From the NCBI GenBank assembly GCA_900766135.1, contig CAAFUF010000050.1, positions 1 through 64,000 on the forward strand: a stretch of 64,000 bases of DNA, given 5' to 3'. This document shows, one piece after another, positions 32,779 through 40,775 of the stretch (positions are counted from its first letter, which is position 1; every line of letters begins with the position of its first letter). The notes below the pieces were generated by a model. That model worked only from the letters and a program-made list of their open reading frames with translations. It was not told where the DNA came from and searched no databases. Source of the DNA: Paenibacillaceae bacterium. Its GTDB lineage: Bacteria > Bacillota > Bacilli > Paenibacillales > Paenibacillaceae. The position numbers were made by a program, and so were the translations under genes.

Positions 32779-33708
32779 TCAAGAACGGCGGGTGAAAGAT
32801 AACACGATGTCCTGCGGGTAATCGCCAAAGCCGCTGCCGAACAGGTTGAGCCCCCGTTGATTGGCGGCATCCTCGCAGACCTCGAATCGGACGCGGATCG
32901 GCTTGTTGAACGCCAAGCCCAGCCCGGGGATCGCGGTAGGCCCGGCGGAAACGCCGTTTACGAAGCTGCCTTCCCGGGTCACGCGCCATTCGGTAAGCTG
33001 CCCGTATTGGGTGCCGCCTTTCCACTTCTCGGGCGTCAGTTTGCCTTGGCGCTCGCCGAAATCGCCGGGGCTGGTCCAGGTGCCCACCGGCAAGCCGTTC
33101 ACGCTGACCGTAATGTCGGAAGGCCAATCTTCCCGGAATCCCGGGGCTTCGGAGCAAACCTCCGCCCGAATGCAGAGCTCCTCCAGTTCTACGCTCGGCG
33201 GCAGCGGATTGGCAAAATAATATTCGACGTACCCCGCCTCGGCGAACCATAACAGCGCGGCCTCGGTCCGTTCCGGCATATAAAACGCCCGGGGATCGTC
33301 CTGGGAGCCGATCAGGCCCGCGTCGCGCCCGACCATGCCGCAAGGCGGGCTTACCGAGCAGATGGAATACATGCCGATGGGCATGTGAATTTCCTCGACC
33401 TGATGGAGCCCTTCCCCCGGCTGGGTCGGGAGTTCCAGGAGAATGGAGCGGCAGGTAACCGAGCAGATTTTCTCCCGGTTGGCCCCGGGGGTGGAGACGA
33501 TCAGCTCGGCTTGCTCCAGAATCTGCACGTTGATGGAAATGGTCGGCTGGGCAACGCCAAGCGCTTCGGCCAACTGGCTGATGCTCATCGGCTGCCTGCC
33601 CAACGCTTCGAGGATGCGGACGCGGACGTCCCCGGACAACGCTTTGGCCACGTCGAGAATCCGGGAGGCCGGATAGCGTTGGGTGTCCTGACGGTGCGGT
33701 TCACTCAT
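32779..33708 (-). CDS. ArsR-type HTH regulator with C-terminal carbohydrate-module-like domain
   Basis: 309 residues; ATG with AAAGGA upstream. Residues ~10-95 form an ArsR-like winged helix (PMSISQLAEALGVAQPTISINV). Metal-binding Cys motifs of classic ArsR proteins are not evident. The remaining ~200 residues are a beta-rich domain (VSVNGLPVGTW, RVRFEVCED, GFGDYPQDIVLSF) that resembles, motif for motif, the C-terminal end of the divergent GH2 enzyme. I infer it is the ligand sensor, probably for a sugar. The AT-rich palindromic region between the two genes is the expected operator. Confidence 0.82.
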   Translation of the reverse strand: MSEPHRQDTQRYPASRILDVAKALSGDVRVRILEALGRQPMSISQLAEALGVAQPTISINVQILEQAELIVSTPGANREKICSVTCRSILLELPTQPGEGLHQVEEIHMPIGMYSICSVSPPCGMVGRDAGLIGSQDDPRAFYMPERTEAALLWFAEAGYVEYYFANPLPPSVELEELCIRAEVCSEAPGFREDWPSDITVSVNGLPVGTWTSPGDFGERQGKLTPEKWKGGTQYGQLTEWRVTREGSFVNGVSAGPTAIPGLGLAFNKPIRVRFEVCEDAANQRGLNLFGSGFGDYPQDIVLSFTRRS

Positions 33709-33815
33709 TTTAATAATCCTTTCTTCCAGTGGTTGTCAAAAGGTCAGCTTTTGATCACCTAATTTAATTTAATCACGTATCGAAATCAAACCTGTAGCCA
33801 GTGTATACCAAAACC

Positions 33816-33861
33816 TATGTATTGTAAATTTATAATATACATTGTAAATTAACAATACATA
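33816..33861. promoter_or_regulatory. AT-rich divergent operator/promoter of the ArsR-type and GH2 genes
   Basis: Perfect inverted repeat TATGTATTGT (33816-33825) / ACAATACATA (33852-33861) enclosing a direct repeat ATTGTAAATT (33821-33830 and 33841-33850, 20 bp apart). Plausible promoters in both directions overlap it (plus strand TTGTAA-N17-TAAATT; minus strand TTTACA-N16-TACAAT). Confidence 0.7.
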
Positions 33862-33929
33862 TGCTAACATGGTGGCGAAATGATCCGAATCATCAGGATC
33901 CAGTTGAAAATGAAAGGTGTGCAAACTTG

Positions 33930-36680
33930 ATGACGAATCAATCGTTAACGGCGGAAGCGGCCGCGATTCCGCGTCCGGAGCATCCCCGGCCGGATTGGCA
34001 GCGGACGGATTGGCTCAATCTGAACGGAACTTGGTCGTTCCGCCTCGAGCCGATCGGCGAAGGGGCCGGCACGTCCCGGGAGGATGGAGAAGCCAAGGAC
34101 TTTCCGGATCGGATCGAGGTGCCGTTTTCCTGGTCTAGCCCGTTGTCAGGCATCGGCAAAAACGAAGCGGGCATCGGCTGGTACCGACGGACCGTTGCCT
34201 GGCGGCCGGAAGCGGCAGAGTCGCGGGTTTTCCTCCATTTTGGCGCCGTGGATTACCGGTGCGACGTTTGGGTCAACGGCGTTCATGCCGGATCGCACCG
34301 GGGCGGATACGGCAACTTCGAGTTTGAGGTGACGGACGGTTGGAGCGCGGATGGGGAAAATACGATCCTGGTTCGCGCGGAGGATGCGGACGGAGACGAT
34401 CAGGCGCGCGGCAAGCAGGGGTACGGCGAAATTCGCGGCATTTGGCAGCCGGTCTGGCTGGAAGCGCGGCCGATCGTCTATGTGCGGGACGCGAAGTTCC
34501 GCCCGTTTCTCGACGGCCGGGTCGAAGTGACGGCCCGCATCGTTGCCAAGGAAGCGTCGGCGGCTACGCTTGCCCTGCGGTTTCAAGACGGGTCCGTAAA
34601 ACATGCGGAAGAATTGACGCTGGCCGCCGGCGAGAATACGGTCCGTACCTCGTTTCAGGTGGCGGAGCCCCGGCTGTGGAGCCCGGAAACGCCGCATCTG
34701 TACGAAGGGGAGCTGCGGCTGACGGCGGCTTCCGGGGAGGACGCGGTCGCCACGTATTTCGGCATTCGCGAAATCGGCACCGCCCGTTTCGGGCAGCGGG
34801 ATTACCGCTGGATCACGTTGAACGGAAAGCCGATTTACCTGAACGGCACGCTGGACCAATCTTTTCACCCGACCGGCTATTTCACCTATCCGACCGACGA
34901 GGACATGCGGGACGAAATTTACCTGATGAAGCGCCTGGGGCTTAACTTCGCGCGGATCCACATCAAGCCGGAAGAACCCCGCAAGCTGTATTGGGCGGAT
35001 AAGCTTGGCCTGCTCATCATGCAGGATATGCCCTGCTTCTGGGGCGAACCCGGCGAATCGGCGCGGACGGCCTACGAAAGCGAAGCACGCGAGGTCATCG
35101 AGCGGGACTACAATCACCCGTCGATTTTTTCCTGGATCCTGTTCAATGAAACCTGGGGGTTGAAATCGGGGAAGGCGGCAGGCAGCTTGACCGGGGATGA
35201 ATCGGGCAACATGAATTATTTGCCCGAGACCCAGGAATGGGTCCAAGGGATCTACCGCTGGGCCAAAGAGACGGACCCGACTCGCCTTGTGGAGGACAAT
35301 TCCGCCTGCAACTGGGACCATGTCGAAACGGACTTGAACACGTGGCATTTTTACGTGAACGGGTATGAAAAGGTGCGCGAGCATATCGACAATGTGGTGG
35401 CTAACACGTATCCGGGGTCGACGTTCAACTATATCGGCGGGCGAACGCAGACGGACGCTCCGCTGATGAACAGCGAATGCGGCAACGTGTGGGGCATCGA
35501 GCACAGCGCGGGGGACAGCGACCTGGCTTGGCATTACCGCTACATGCTGAACGAATTCCGCCGCCATGACAAAATGTGCGGGTTCGTGTTCACGGAATTC
35601 CGGGACGTGACGAACGAATTCAACGGGTATTACCGGCTGGACGGTACGGAAAAAGACTTCGGCTACGGCGGTTTTGTGCCGGGCATGACGCTCGCCGACC
35701 TGCACGCGCCGGACTTGATCGTCATCGATGCGCCTCCTTCGCAAACGGTCGCCGCCGGGGCGAGGGTGTCCGTGCCCCTGCTGCAGTCCAGCTTTTCGGA
35801 CCGGTACCATGGCCGCGCGCTCACGCTCGTTTGGGAGCTGTGGCACGACGATCTAGGCGTTCGCGTTGTGGCGGACCGCGGCGAGCGTGCCGTCGCCTGG
35901 GAGGATTACGGCGTGGCGGAGCTGGCTCCGCTCGAGATGGCGATGCCGAAGCAGGACGCCGTTGCGGTGCTGGCCTTGCGGTTGGTCGCCGAGGGAGGCG
36001 AGACGGTGTCGCGCAACTTCGTCGCGTTTGACGTGCGCGGCGACGGCAGCGTTCCTGATTCCGCCGGCGTTCATACGGTGAACGTCCCGGTGGGCGGCTT
36101 TGCGCAGCAGACGTTTGCGCTGCAATGGGAGTCGATCCAAGGAGCGAAGGCGAGCGGCGCGGGCACAGGCGCCTTCGCGTATGAGGTTCGGCTGCCGGAG
36201 CGGGAGGAGCAGGCGCTGATCGGCGACATCGAAATTGCCTTCGAAGCCGGCGCCAAAAGGGTGCTCGCCCGCAATCTCGAAGGCGCTAAAGCGCGCGATC
36301 ACGGGATCGGCTACATGCACGGGGCTTCCGCCGATGTCGAATACAACCCGAACACCTATTACATGACGGATGAGATACGCCATGAATCGAAGGTGACGGT
36401 TTGCATCGACGGCGAGCCTGTGGGAAGCATGCACCTGCCCGACGACCCGGCGGATGCCCGCGGCGTATTGTCCTGGCATTACCAGCCGGTCGACAACCGC
36501 TTGGACGAGGCCGGTTCGTACGGGTACCTATGCCGCATCAAGGTACCCGGGCGCATCGCGGCCAAGCTGGACCGCAGCCGCCGTTTCCGGCTGGAGCTGC
36601 GTGCCGGAGAAGGCGGCCTGGCGCTGTACGGCCGGAATGCCGGGCGGTACCCGCTGGACATTCAGGTGCGCTGGCGTTAA
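33930..36680 (+). CDS. GH2-family glycoside hydrolase, substrate unassigned
   Basis: 916 residues, no signal peptide, so cytosolic. ATG at 33930 with GAAAGGTG 11 bases upstream; the frame extends upstream without similarity. GH2 layout: sugar-binding jelly roll (~20-190; DWLNLNGTWSFRLEP), Ig-like (~195-290), TIM barrel (~295-610). Acid/base in ILFNETWG (E407), nucleophile in MNSECGNVWG (E516), as in beta-galactosidase/glucuronidase-like GH2 members. The C-terminal ~180 residues form extra beta domains; the last (DGEPVGSMHL...AGRYPLDIQVRW) resembles the sensor domain of the adjacent regulator. Substrate cannot be told from sequence alone. Confidence 0.9.
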   Translation: MTNQSLTAEAAAIPRPEHPRPDWQRTDWLNLNGTWSFRLEPIGEGAGTSREDGEAKDFPDRIEVPFSWSSPLSGIGKNEAGIGWYRRTVAWRPEAAESRVFLHFGAVDYRCDVWVNGVHAGSHRGGYGNFEFEVTDGWSADGENTILVRAEDADGDDQARGKQGYGEIRGIWQPVWLEARPIVYVRDAKFRPFLDGRVEVTARIVAKEASAATLALRFQDGSVKHAEELTLAAGENTVRTSFQVAEPRLWSPETPHLYEGELRLTAASGEDAVATYFGIREIGTARFGQRDYRWITLNGKPIYLNGTLDQSFHPTGYFTYPTDEDMRDEIYLMKRLGLNFARIHIKPEEPRKLYWADKLGLLIMQDMPCFWGEPGESARTAYESEAREVIERDYNHPSIFSWILFNETWGLKSGKAAGSLTGDESGNMNYLPETQEWVQGIYRWAKETDPTRLVEDNSACNWDHVETDLNTWHFYVNGYEKVREHIDNVVANTYPGSTFNYIGGRTQTDAPLMNSECGNVWGIEHSAGDSDLAWHYRYMLNEFRRHDKMCGFVFTEFRDVTNEFNGYYRLDGTEKDFGYGGFVPGMTLADLHAPDLIVIDAPPSQTVAAGARVSVPLLQSSFSDRYHGRALTLVWELWHDDLGVRVVADRGERAVAWEDYGVAELAPLEMAMPKQDAVAVLALRLVAEGGETVSRNFVAFDVRGDGSVPDSAGVHTVNVPVGGFAQQTFALQWESIQGAKASGAGTGAFAYEVRLPEREEQALIGDIEIAFEAGAKRVLARNLEGAKARDHGIGYMHGASADVEYNPNTYYMTDEIRHESKVTVCIDGEPVGSMHLPDDPADARGVLSWHYQPVDNRLDEAGSYGYLCRIKVPGRIAAKLDRSRRFRLELRAGEGGLALYGRNAGRYPLDIQVRWR

Positions 36681-36742
36681 GCCGGTGCACGGCTGCTAAC
36701 GGGGGGCGGAAGCGGCGAATAGCTGTTGGCAGATGAATGAGG

Positions 36743-36931
36743 AATAAGGTGAATGAATCACCTTATTTCGTTAGCGGAGGCTTAAATCGGGCAAATAAGG
36801 TGATATTATCGTCTTATTTGCCCGAAAGGCGGTGATTTCAGCCGTAATCCCGGCGCATAAGATGATTTGATAACGCTATTCGGCTAAGTTCGAGCGAAAT
36901 GGAGCCATTAAGGTGATTTCATCACCTTATT
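36743..36931. repeat. Array of four 25-bp palindromes (AATAAGGTGA family)
   Basis: Units at 36743-36767 (AATAAGGTGA/TCACCTTATT, perfect), 36794-36818 (AATAAGGTGA/TCGTCTTATT, pairing kept by two G-U wobbles), 36856-36880 (degenerate, CATAAGATGA/TAACGCTATT) and 36907-36931 (ATTAAGGTGA/TCACCTTATT, one mismatch). Centres are 5 bases; start-to-start distances 51, 62 and 51 bp. Confidence 0.88.
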
Positions 36932-37023
36932 ATAGGTGTCTCCGCGCGTCGCGGGAGCCTGCGGCTTGTGTACGACGAAGGAGCTGTCCCCAAAGGTAGA
37001 TAATTTGACTACTCAAGGGATTG

Positions 37024-37063
37024 AAATAATCGGCCAGCGGGTTCATGCCTGGCCGATTATTTT
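37024..37063. terminator. Bidirectional terminator between GH2 and oleate hydratase genes
   Basis: AAATAATCGGCCAG / CTGGCCGATTATTT, 13-14 bp stem with an 11-base loop; T-rich on the plus strand and acceptable on the minus strand. Confidence 0.8.
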
Positions 37064-37203
37064 CATTGTTGGCCTAGTTGCCTGACTTTCAAAAGATTGT
37101 GGGCTTGGATCTCTCGGTCTCCGCTGGCTTTGGTACATGAAGCTTTGAGAGGGCAATCCACGCGCCCCTTATTCATGCTCCTGGGCTCAGCCGGCATCGG
37201 CTC

Positions 37204-38904
37204 CTAGCCGTATAGCAGCTTGGCGATTTCCGTGCCGGACAGCAGCGCGCCCAGCGATTTGTCCAGCGGTATCGGCTTGTTGCCGAGGCAGGTCCGCACC
37301 GCGGTCAGCAGTACGCGGATGTCGTATCGGCTGGGGTGCACGGGAATCACTTCCTTTTCCAGCTTCAGCAGCCGGTATACCGCCATCATCGCCGTGCGGA
37401 CGGAATATTCGACCGTAAACACGCAGTCGTCCGGCACCTCGGCAAACTGCCCGAGGAAGGCGAGGTTGACGCTGCCTTGCGGCACGACCTGCGGTCGGTC
37501 GCCAGCCACGCGTGGCATGAACTGCGAAGTGATGTACGGCATCATGCAGGGAATAACGTTGGTCGTATGGGCCAGGATTTCCGGAATGCGGTCCTTCAAC
37601 CCCATATGGTAACAGAGTTCTTCCAGCAGCTCGCGGCCGGTACAATCGGCCATCTTCTTGCCGACGTAGTTGCCGACCGCGTCGGGGAACAAGCCATAGG
37701 CCCACAGGACTTTGACGTTGTCCGGCTGGTTGAGGAAATGCGGCTGCTTCGGTGCGGTCCACGACATCAGCCAGTTGGAATCCTTAATCGTCACCACGCC
37801 GCCCATCCCCGGCAAGTCTCCGGTCAGCTCCAGCAAATGCGGAAACACGATATCGTCGTCGGTGAGAGTAATCGTAAAAGACAGCCATTTGGTTTTGTCG
37901 ATATCCCCGCAAAACACCTCCGGCCGGCCGAAATCGGGAGATTTGGCGGCCAGCTTCTCCCACAAGCTCCAGCAGCCGCGTTCATCGACAGACCGATTTA
38001 ATACGGCGGGCCGGTTCAAATCGCCTTTCGCAGAGTTTTCCGTCATCGAACCGTTCGTGACCATGACCAGATCGTCCCGGGAGACGGGGATCGTCTTGGC
38101 CGCCCCGTTTACCTTTAGATGGATGGCGGTTACGACCTTTTCGCCGCCTGTCATATCGAGTTCCAGGTCGACGACCTGATGCCCCTTGTCGAAGCGGACG
38201 CCCTGCGTTTCCAGCCATTTCATCAGCGGAAGGATCAGCGAATCGTATTGGTTGTATTCCGTATGCAAAATGCCCTTCAATCGGTTCATGCCGGAAATCA
38301 GATGCATAAAACGTTCCATGTAACGCTTCACTTCCACGACACTGTGCCAGTTCTCGAACGCGAACATGGAGCGCCAGAAATACCAGAAGTTCGTTTCCAG
38401 GAAGCTCGGATCGAAAAATTGCTCAATCGTCGTTCTCCCCAGCTTCTCCTCGGTCAGCATCGCCAGTTTGCCGAGCTGCAAAGCATGCGCGGCCGATAGC
38501 CCCAGTGTGGAAAAATCCGCTTTTTGTCCGGCGTTCTCCACCAGCCGGCAATGGGATTCGATCGGCTCCGCCAGGTTCAATTCGCGGAATTCGTCCAACA
38601 CGGTCCGGTCGGGATTGGTCAACGAGGGGATGAAGCCGAACAGTTCCATGAAACATTCGAAATGCTCTTCGATTTCGCGTCCGCCGCGCGCGCTGTAGCC
38701 GTCCTTGGCGTTGCCCGCCCCGTCCATTGAACCGCCGTATACGGCGGATTCCCCCAGAATACGGATGTTTTTCCCCGGCATGTGCCCGTCGCGGATCAGG
38801 AAAGCCGCGGCCGATAAAGAGCCGATGCCTCCGCCGACCAAATACGCTTTTTTCGCCGCGATGCCTTCCGGAACCCGCGGATGAATTCTTTGATACGTTC
38901 CCAT
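37204..38904 (-). CDS. ohyA: Oleate hydratase (myosin-cross-reactive antigen family)
   Basis: FAD-dependent hydration of cis-9 unsaturated fatty acids to 10-hydroxy fatty acids (EC 4.2.1.53), thought to detoxify membrane-active fatty acids. 566 residues; ATG at 38904 with AGAAAGGAAG upstream. N-terminal dinucleotide motif YLVGGGIGSLSAAAFLIRDG (~22-41), then GGSMDGAGNAKDGYSARGGR, both diagnostic, and the closing LGQFAEVPDDCVFTVEYSVR. No signal peptide; peripheral membrane or cytosolic. A TetR-type gene lies directly upstream on the same strand, a common arrangement for fatty-acid-responsive control. Confidence 0.95.
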   Translation of the reverse strand: MGTYQRIHPRVPEGIAAKKAYLVGGGIGSLSAAAFLIRDGHMPGKNIRILGESAVYGGSMDGAGNAKDGYSARGGREIEEHFECFMELFGFIPSLTNPDRTVLDEFRELNLAEPIESHCRLVENAGQKADFSTLGLSAAHALQLGKLAMLTEEKLGRTTIEQFFDPSFLETNFWYFWRSMFAFENWHSVVEVKRYMERFMHLISGMNRLKGILHTEYNQYDSLILPLMKWLETQGVRFDKGHQVVDLELDMTGGEKVVTAIHLKVNGAAKTIPVSRDDLVMVTNGSMTENSAKGDLNRPAVLNRSVDERGCWSLWEKLAAKSPDFGRPEVFCGDIDKTKWLSFTITLTDDDIVFPHLLELTGDLPGMGGVVTIKDSNWLMSWTAPKQPHFLNQPDNVKVLWAYGLFPDAVGNYVGKKMADCTGRELLEELCYHMGLKDRIPEILAHTTNVIPCMMPYITSQFMPRVAGDRPQVVPQGSVNLAFLGQFAEVPDDCVFTVEYSVRTAMMAVYRLLKLEKEVIPVHPSRYDIRVLLTAVRTCLGNKPIPLDKSLGALLSGTEIAKLLYG

Positions 38905-38972
38905 AGGTCGTCTTCCTTTCTCCAATGGAATAGATTCCCTGCTCATGAGCTGCTTCAAATATATCCGCCGGA

Positions 38973-39016
38973 AAAAAACAAAACCATGGACACTTGAAGG
39001 CAAATGTCCATGGTTT
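38973..39016 (-). terminator. Terminator of the TetR-type gene upstream of ohyA
   Basis: On the minus strand AAACCATGGACA / TGTCCATGGTTT (12-bp perfect stem, 12-base loop) followed by TTTTGTTTTTTTT. It would separate tetR from ohyA transcription. Confidence 0.88.
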
Positions 39017-39081
39017 GCACATGCAGGAAACATTGTGTCGTTTGTGAGCAACGTGTGAATTTAAGCAAGTGAGGGGGCGCG

Positions 39082-39645
39082 CTATCCTTGCCGATAGTTT
39101 TCCAAACTCCGGGCCAGATTGCCGCCGAGGATCTTTCCGACCTTGTCGGCGATAGCGACCGGATCCGTGTTGGCCCCTGCCTTCAGCCATTCGATCACCT
39201 GCCCGCGGACGGCCAACGCGTAAAAATCGGCAACCTCCTGTTCGGCGCGCAAGCTCACATCCCGATCTTGCGCCAACTCCCGCACGACTTCGATCGCAAC
39301 GCCGTAAATCACGTCGTACAGAAACTTTTCCAGATGCTCGCGCCCCATTGAATGGAAGGTGTTCAGGCACATGGTTTTCTGTTTCTGCGTATAACGCAGC
39401 ACGCTCAAAAAACCTTGCTTCCAGCCGGCAACATTGCGGTACGGCTCAAGGCCTTCGATCACTTCCGTCTGGTATACCCAGCCGAGCAATTCGTAAATGT
39501 CCTGAAAGTGATTGTAAAAGGTGTGCCGGGCGACGCCGCAGTCCGCCGTAATCTGCCGGATCGTGATTTTGTTCAGCGGAACGGTAAGCATCAGCTTTTT
39601 CAACGAACGGGCCAGCGCACTTTTGGTGATTTGGGAGTACGACAC
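39082..39645 (-). CDS. TetR-family regulator (DhaS-like C-terminus)
   Basis: 187 residues; GTG start with GGAGGGGG upstream. N-terminal HTH KITIRQITADCGVARHTFYNHF, then a C-terminal domain of the TetR_C_8 kind (QKTMCLNTFHSMGREHLEKFLY). It lies between oleate hydratase (downstream, same strand) and a divergent aldo/keto reductase-MATE pair. The inverted repeat at 39695-39729 in the divergent region is a candidate operator. Which side it regulates is not certain; both are possible. Confidence 0.88.
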   Translation of the reverse strand: MSYSQITKSALARSLKKLMLTVPLNKITIRQITADCGVARHTFYNHFQDIYELLGWVYQTEVIEGLEPYRNVAGWKQGFLSVLRYTQKQKTMCLNTFHSMGREHLEKFLYDVIYGVAIEVVRELAQDRDVSLRAEQEVADFYALAVRGQVIEWLKAGANTDPVAIADKVGKILGGNLARSLENYRQG

Positions 39646-39694
39646 GACCTATCCCCCTCCCGGAAAGATGCTATTATCAGGAATTAAAAGATAA

Positions 39695-39729
39695 AATATG
39701 GTAATTCAGTTTAACCAGTATACCATATT
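39695..39729. promoter_or_regulatory. Inverted repeat between TetR-type gene and aldo/keto reductase gene
   Basis: AATATGGTA (39695-39703) and TACCATATT (39721-39729), perfect 9-bp arms, 17 bases apart, in the divergent intergenic region. Candidate TetR operator. Confidence 0.65.
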
Positions 39730-39837
39730 ACTAAAGGGTACAGAAGGGAATTGCATTGCGGCTTATCGGGATTCGAGCTAGAATATGGGGCAAGAGTCAC
39801 AGTTCCCCAAATCCAAACATCGCAGGAGCGTGAGAGG

Positions 39838-40770
39838 ATGAAGTACAGAAGGTACGGTACGACCGGCAAACAGGTGTCGGAAATCGGTTTTGGCGCATGG
39901 CAGCTCGGTAACAAGCAGGATTGGGAGGGGATGGAGGACGACGAGGCGATCCGTCTGGTGCATGAAGCGCTGGACCTCGGAGTCAACTTTTTTGATACCG
40001 CTCCCAATTATGGCCAAGGTAAAAGCGAGGTGCTGCTCGGCAAAGCGCTGGAACGAAAACGCGACAAAGCGGTCATCAATACGAAATTCGGCCATTCCCC
40101 GGAGGGGACCGATTATTCGGCCGCGCAAATCCGGAATTCGATCGAACGCAGCCTGATGCGGTTGCAAACCGATTATTTGGACTCCGTATTGATCCATAAT
40201 CCGCCGTTCGATCACCTGGACGGGAAATACGGCCATTATCAGGTGCTGGAGGATCTGAAAGCGGAGGGCAAAATCCTGGCGTACGGCGTGTCCGTCGATT
40301 CCAGCCGCGAAATGCTCGAGGCGTTGGAGCATGCCCGGCTTGGCGTCATGGAAGTGATGTTCAACATCTTTTACCAGGAAACCGCGCTGGCGTTCCAGGC
40401 GGCCAAAGAGCGGGATGTCGCGCTGATCATTAAGGTACCGCTCGATTCCGGCTGGTTGTCGGGCAAATACGACGGAACCAGCTCGTTCTCGGGCGTCCGC
40501 AGCCGCTGGTCTCCGGAAGTCATTCAGGCCCGCGCGCGGCTGCTGGAGCAAATCCGCTTCCTTGAAGATGACCACACGACGATGACGATGGCGGCACTGC
40601 GCTTTATTTTGGCTTACCCGGAGGTGACGACGGTCATCCCCGGCGTCCGGAACAGCGCCCAACTCCGCGAGAATGTATCCGCGGGCGACGCCGTGCTGCC
40701 GGATGAATCGCTGCGCCAATTGCAGGATCTCTGGGAACGGGAAATCCGTTTACAATCGCTTGGCTGGTAA
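39838..40770 (+). CDS. Aldo/keto reductase
   Basis: NADPH-dependent carbonyl reductase; 310 residues. ATG at 39838 with AGGAG 9 bases upstream. The full catalytic tetrad is visible: D53 and Y58 in FFDTAPNYGQGKSE, K83 in INTKFGH, H120 in SVLIHNPP. A C-terminal cofactor-binding stretch (TTVIPGVRNSAQLREN) is typical of the family. Substrate unknown. The MATE exporter gene follows after five bases, so the pair is an operon, perhaps for detoxification. Confidence 0.93.
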   Translation: MKYRRYGTTGKQVSEIGFGAWQLGNKQDWEGMEDDEAIRLVHEALDLGVNFFDTAPNYGQGKSEVLLGKALERKRDKAVINTKFGHSPEGTDYSAAQIRNSIERSLMRLQTDYLDSVLIHNPPFDHLDGKYGHYQVLEDLKAEGKILAYGVSVDSSREMLEALEHARLGVMEVMFNIFYQETALAFQAAKERDVALIIKVPLDSGWLSGKYDGTSSFSGVRSRWSPEVIQARARLLEQIRFLEDDHTTMTMAALRFILAYPEVTTVIPGVRNSAQLRENVSAGDAVLPDESLRQLQDLWEREIRLQSLGW

Positions 40771-40775
40771 CCCAA

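Larger units (their letters stand above)
36681..37203. other. 523-bp gene-free interval with palindrome array and terminator
   Basis: Between the convergent GH2 and oleate hydratase genes. It contains the second palindrome array (36743-36931) and a terminator hairpin (37024-37063). The last 140 bases show nothing recognisable, and there is no ORF with a ribosome binding site. Confidence 0.8.

Noticed and set aside
34146..35846. Long open frame antisense to the GH2 gene (about 560 codons)
   Set aside because: Same reason: no ribosome binding site, low-complexity composition, complete overlap with a clear enzyme gene.
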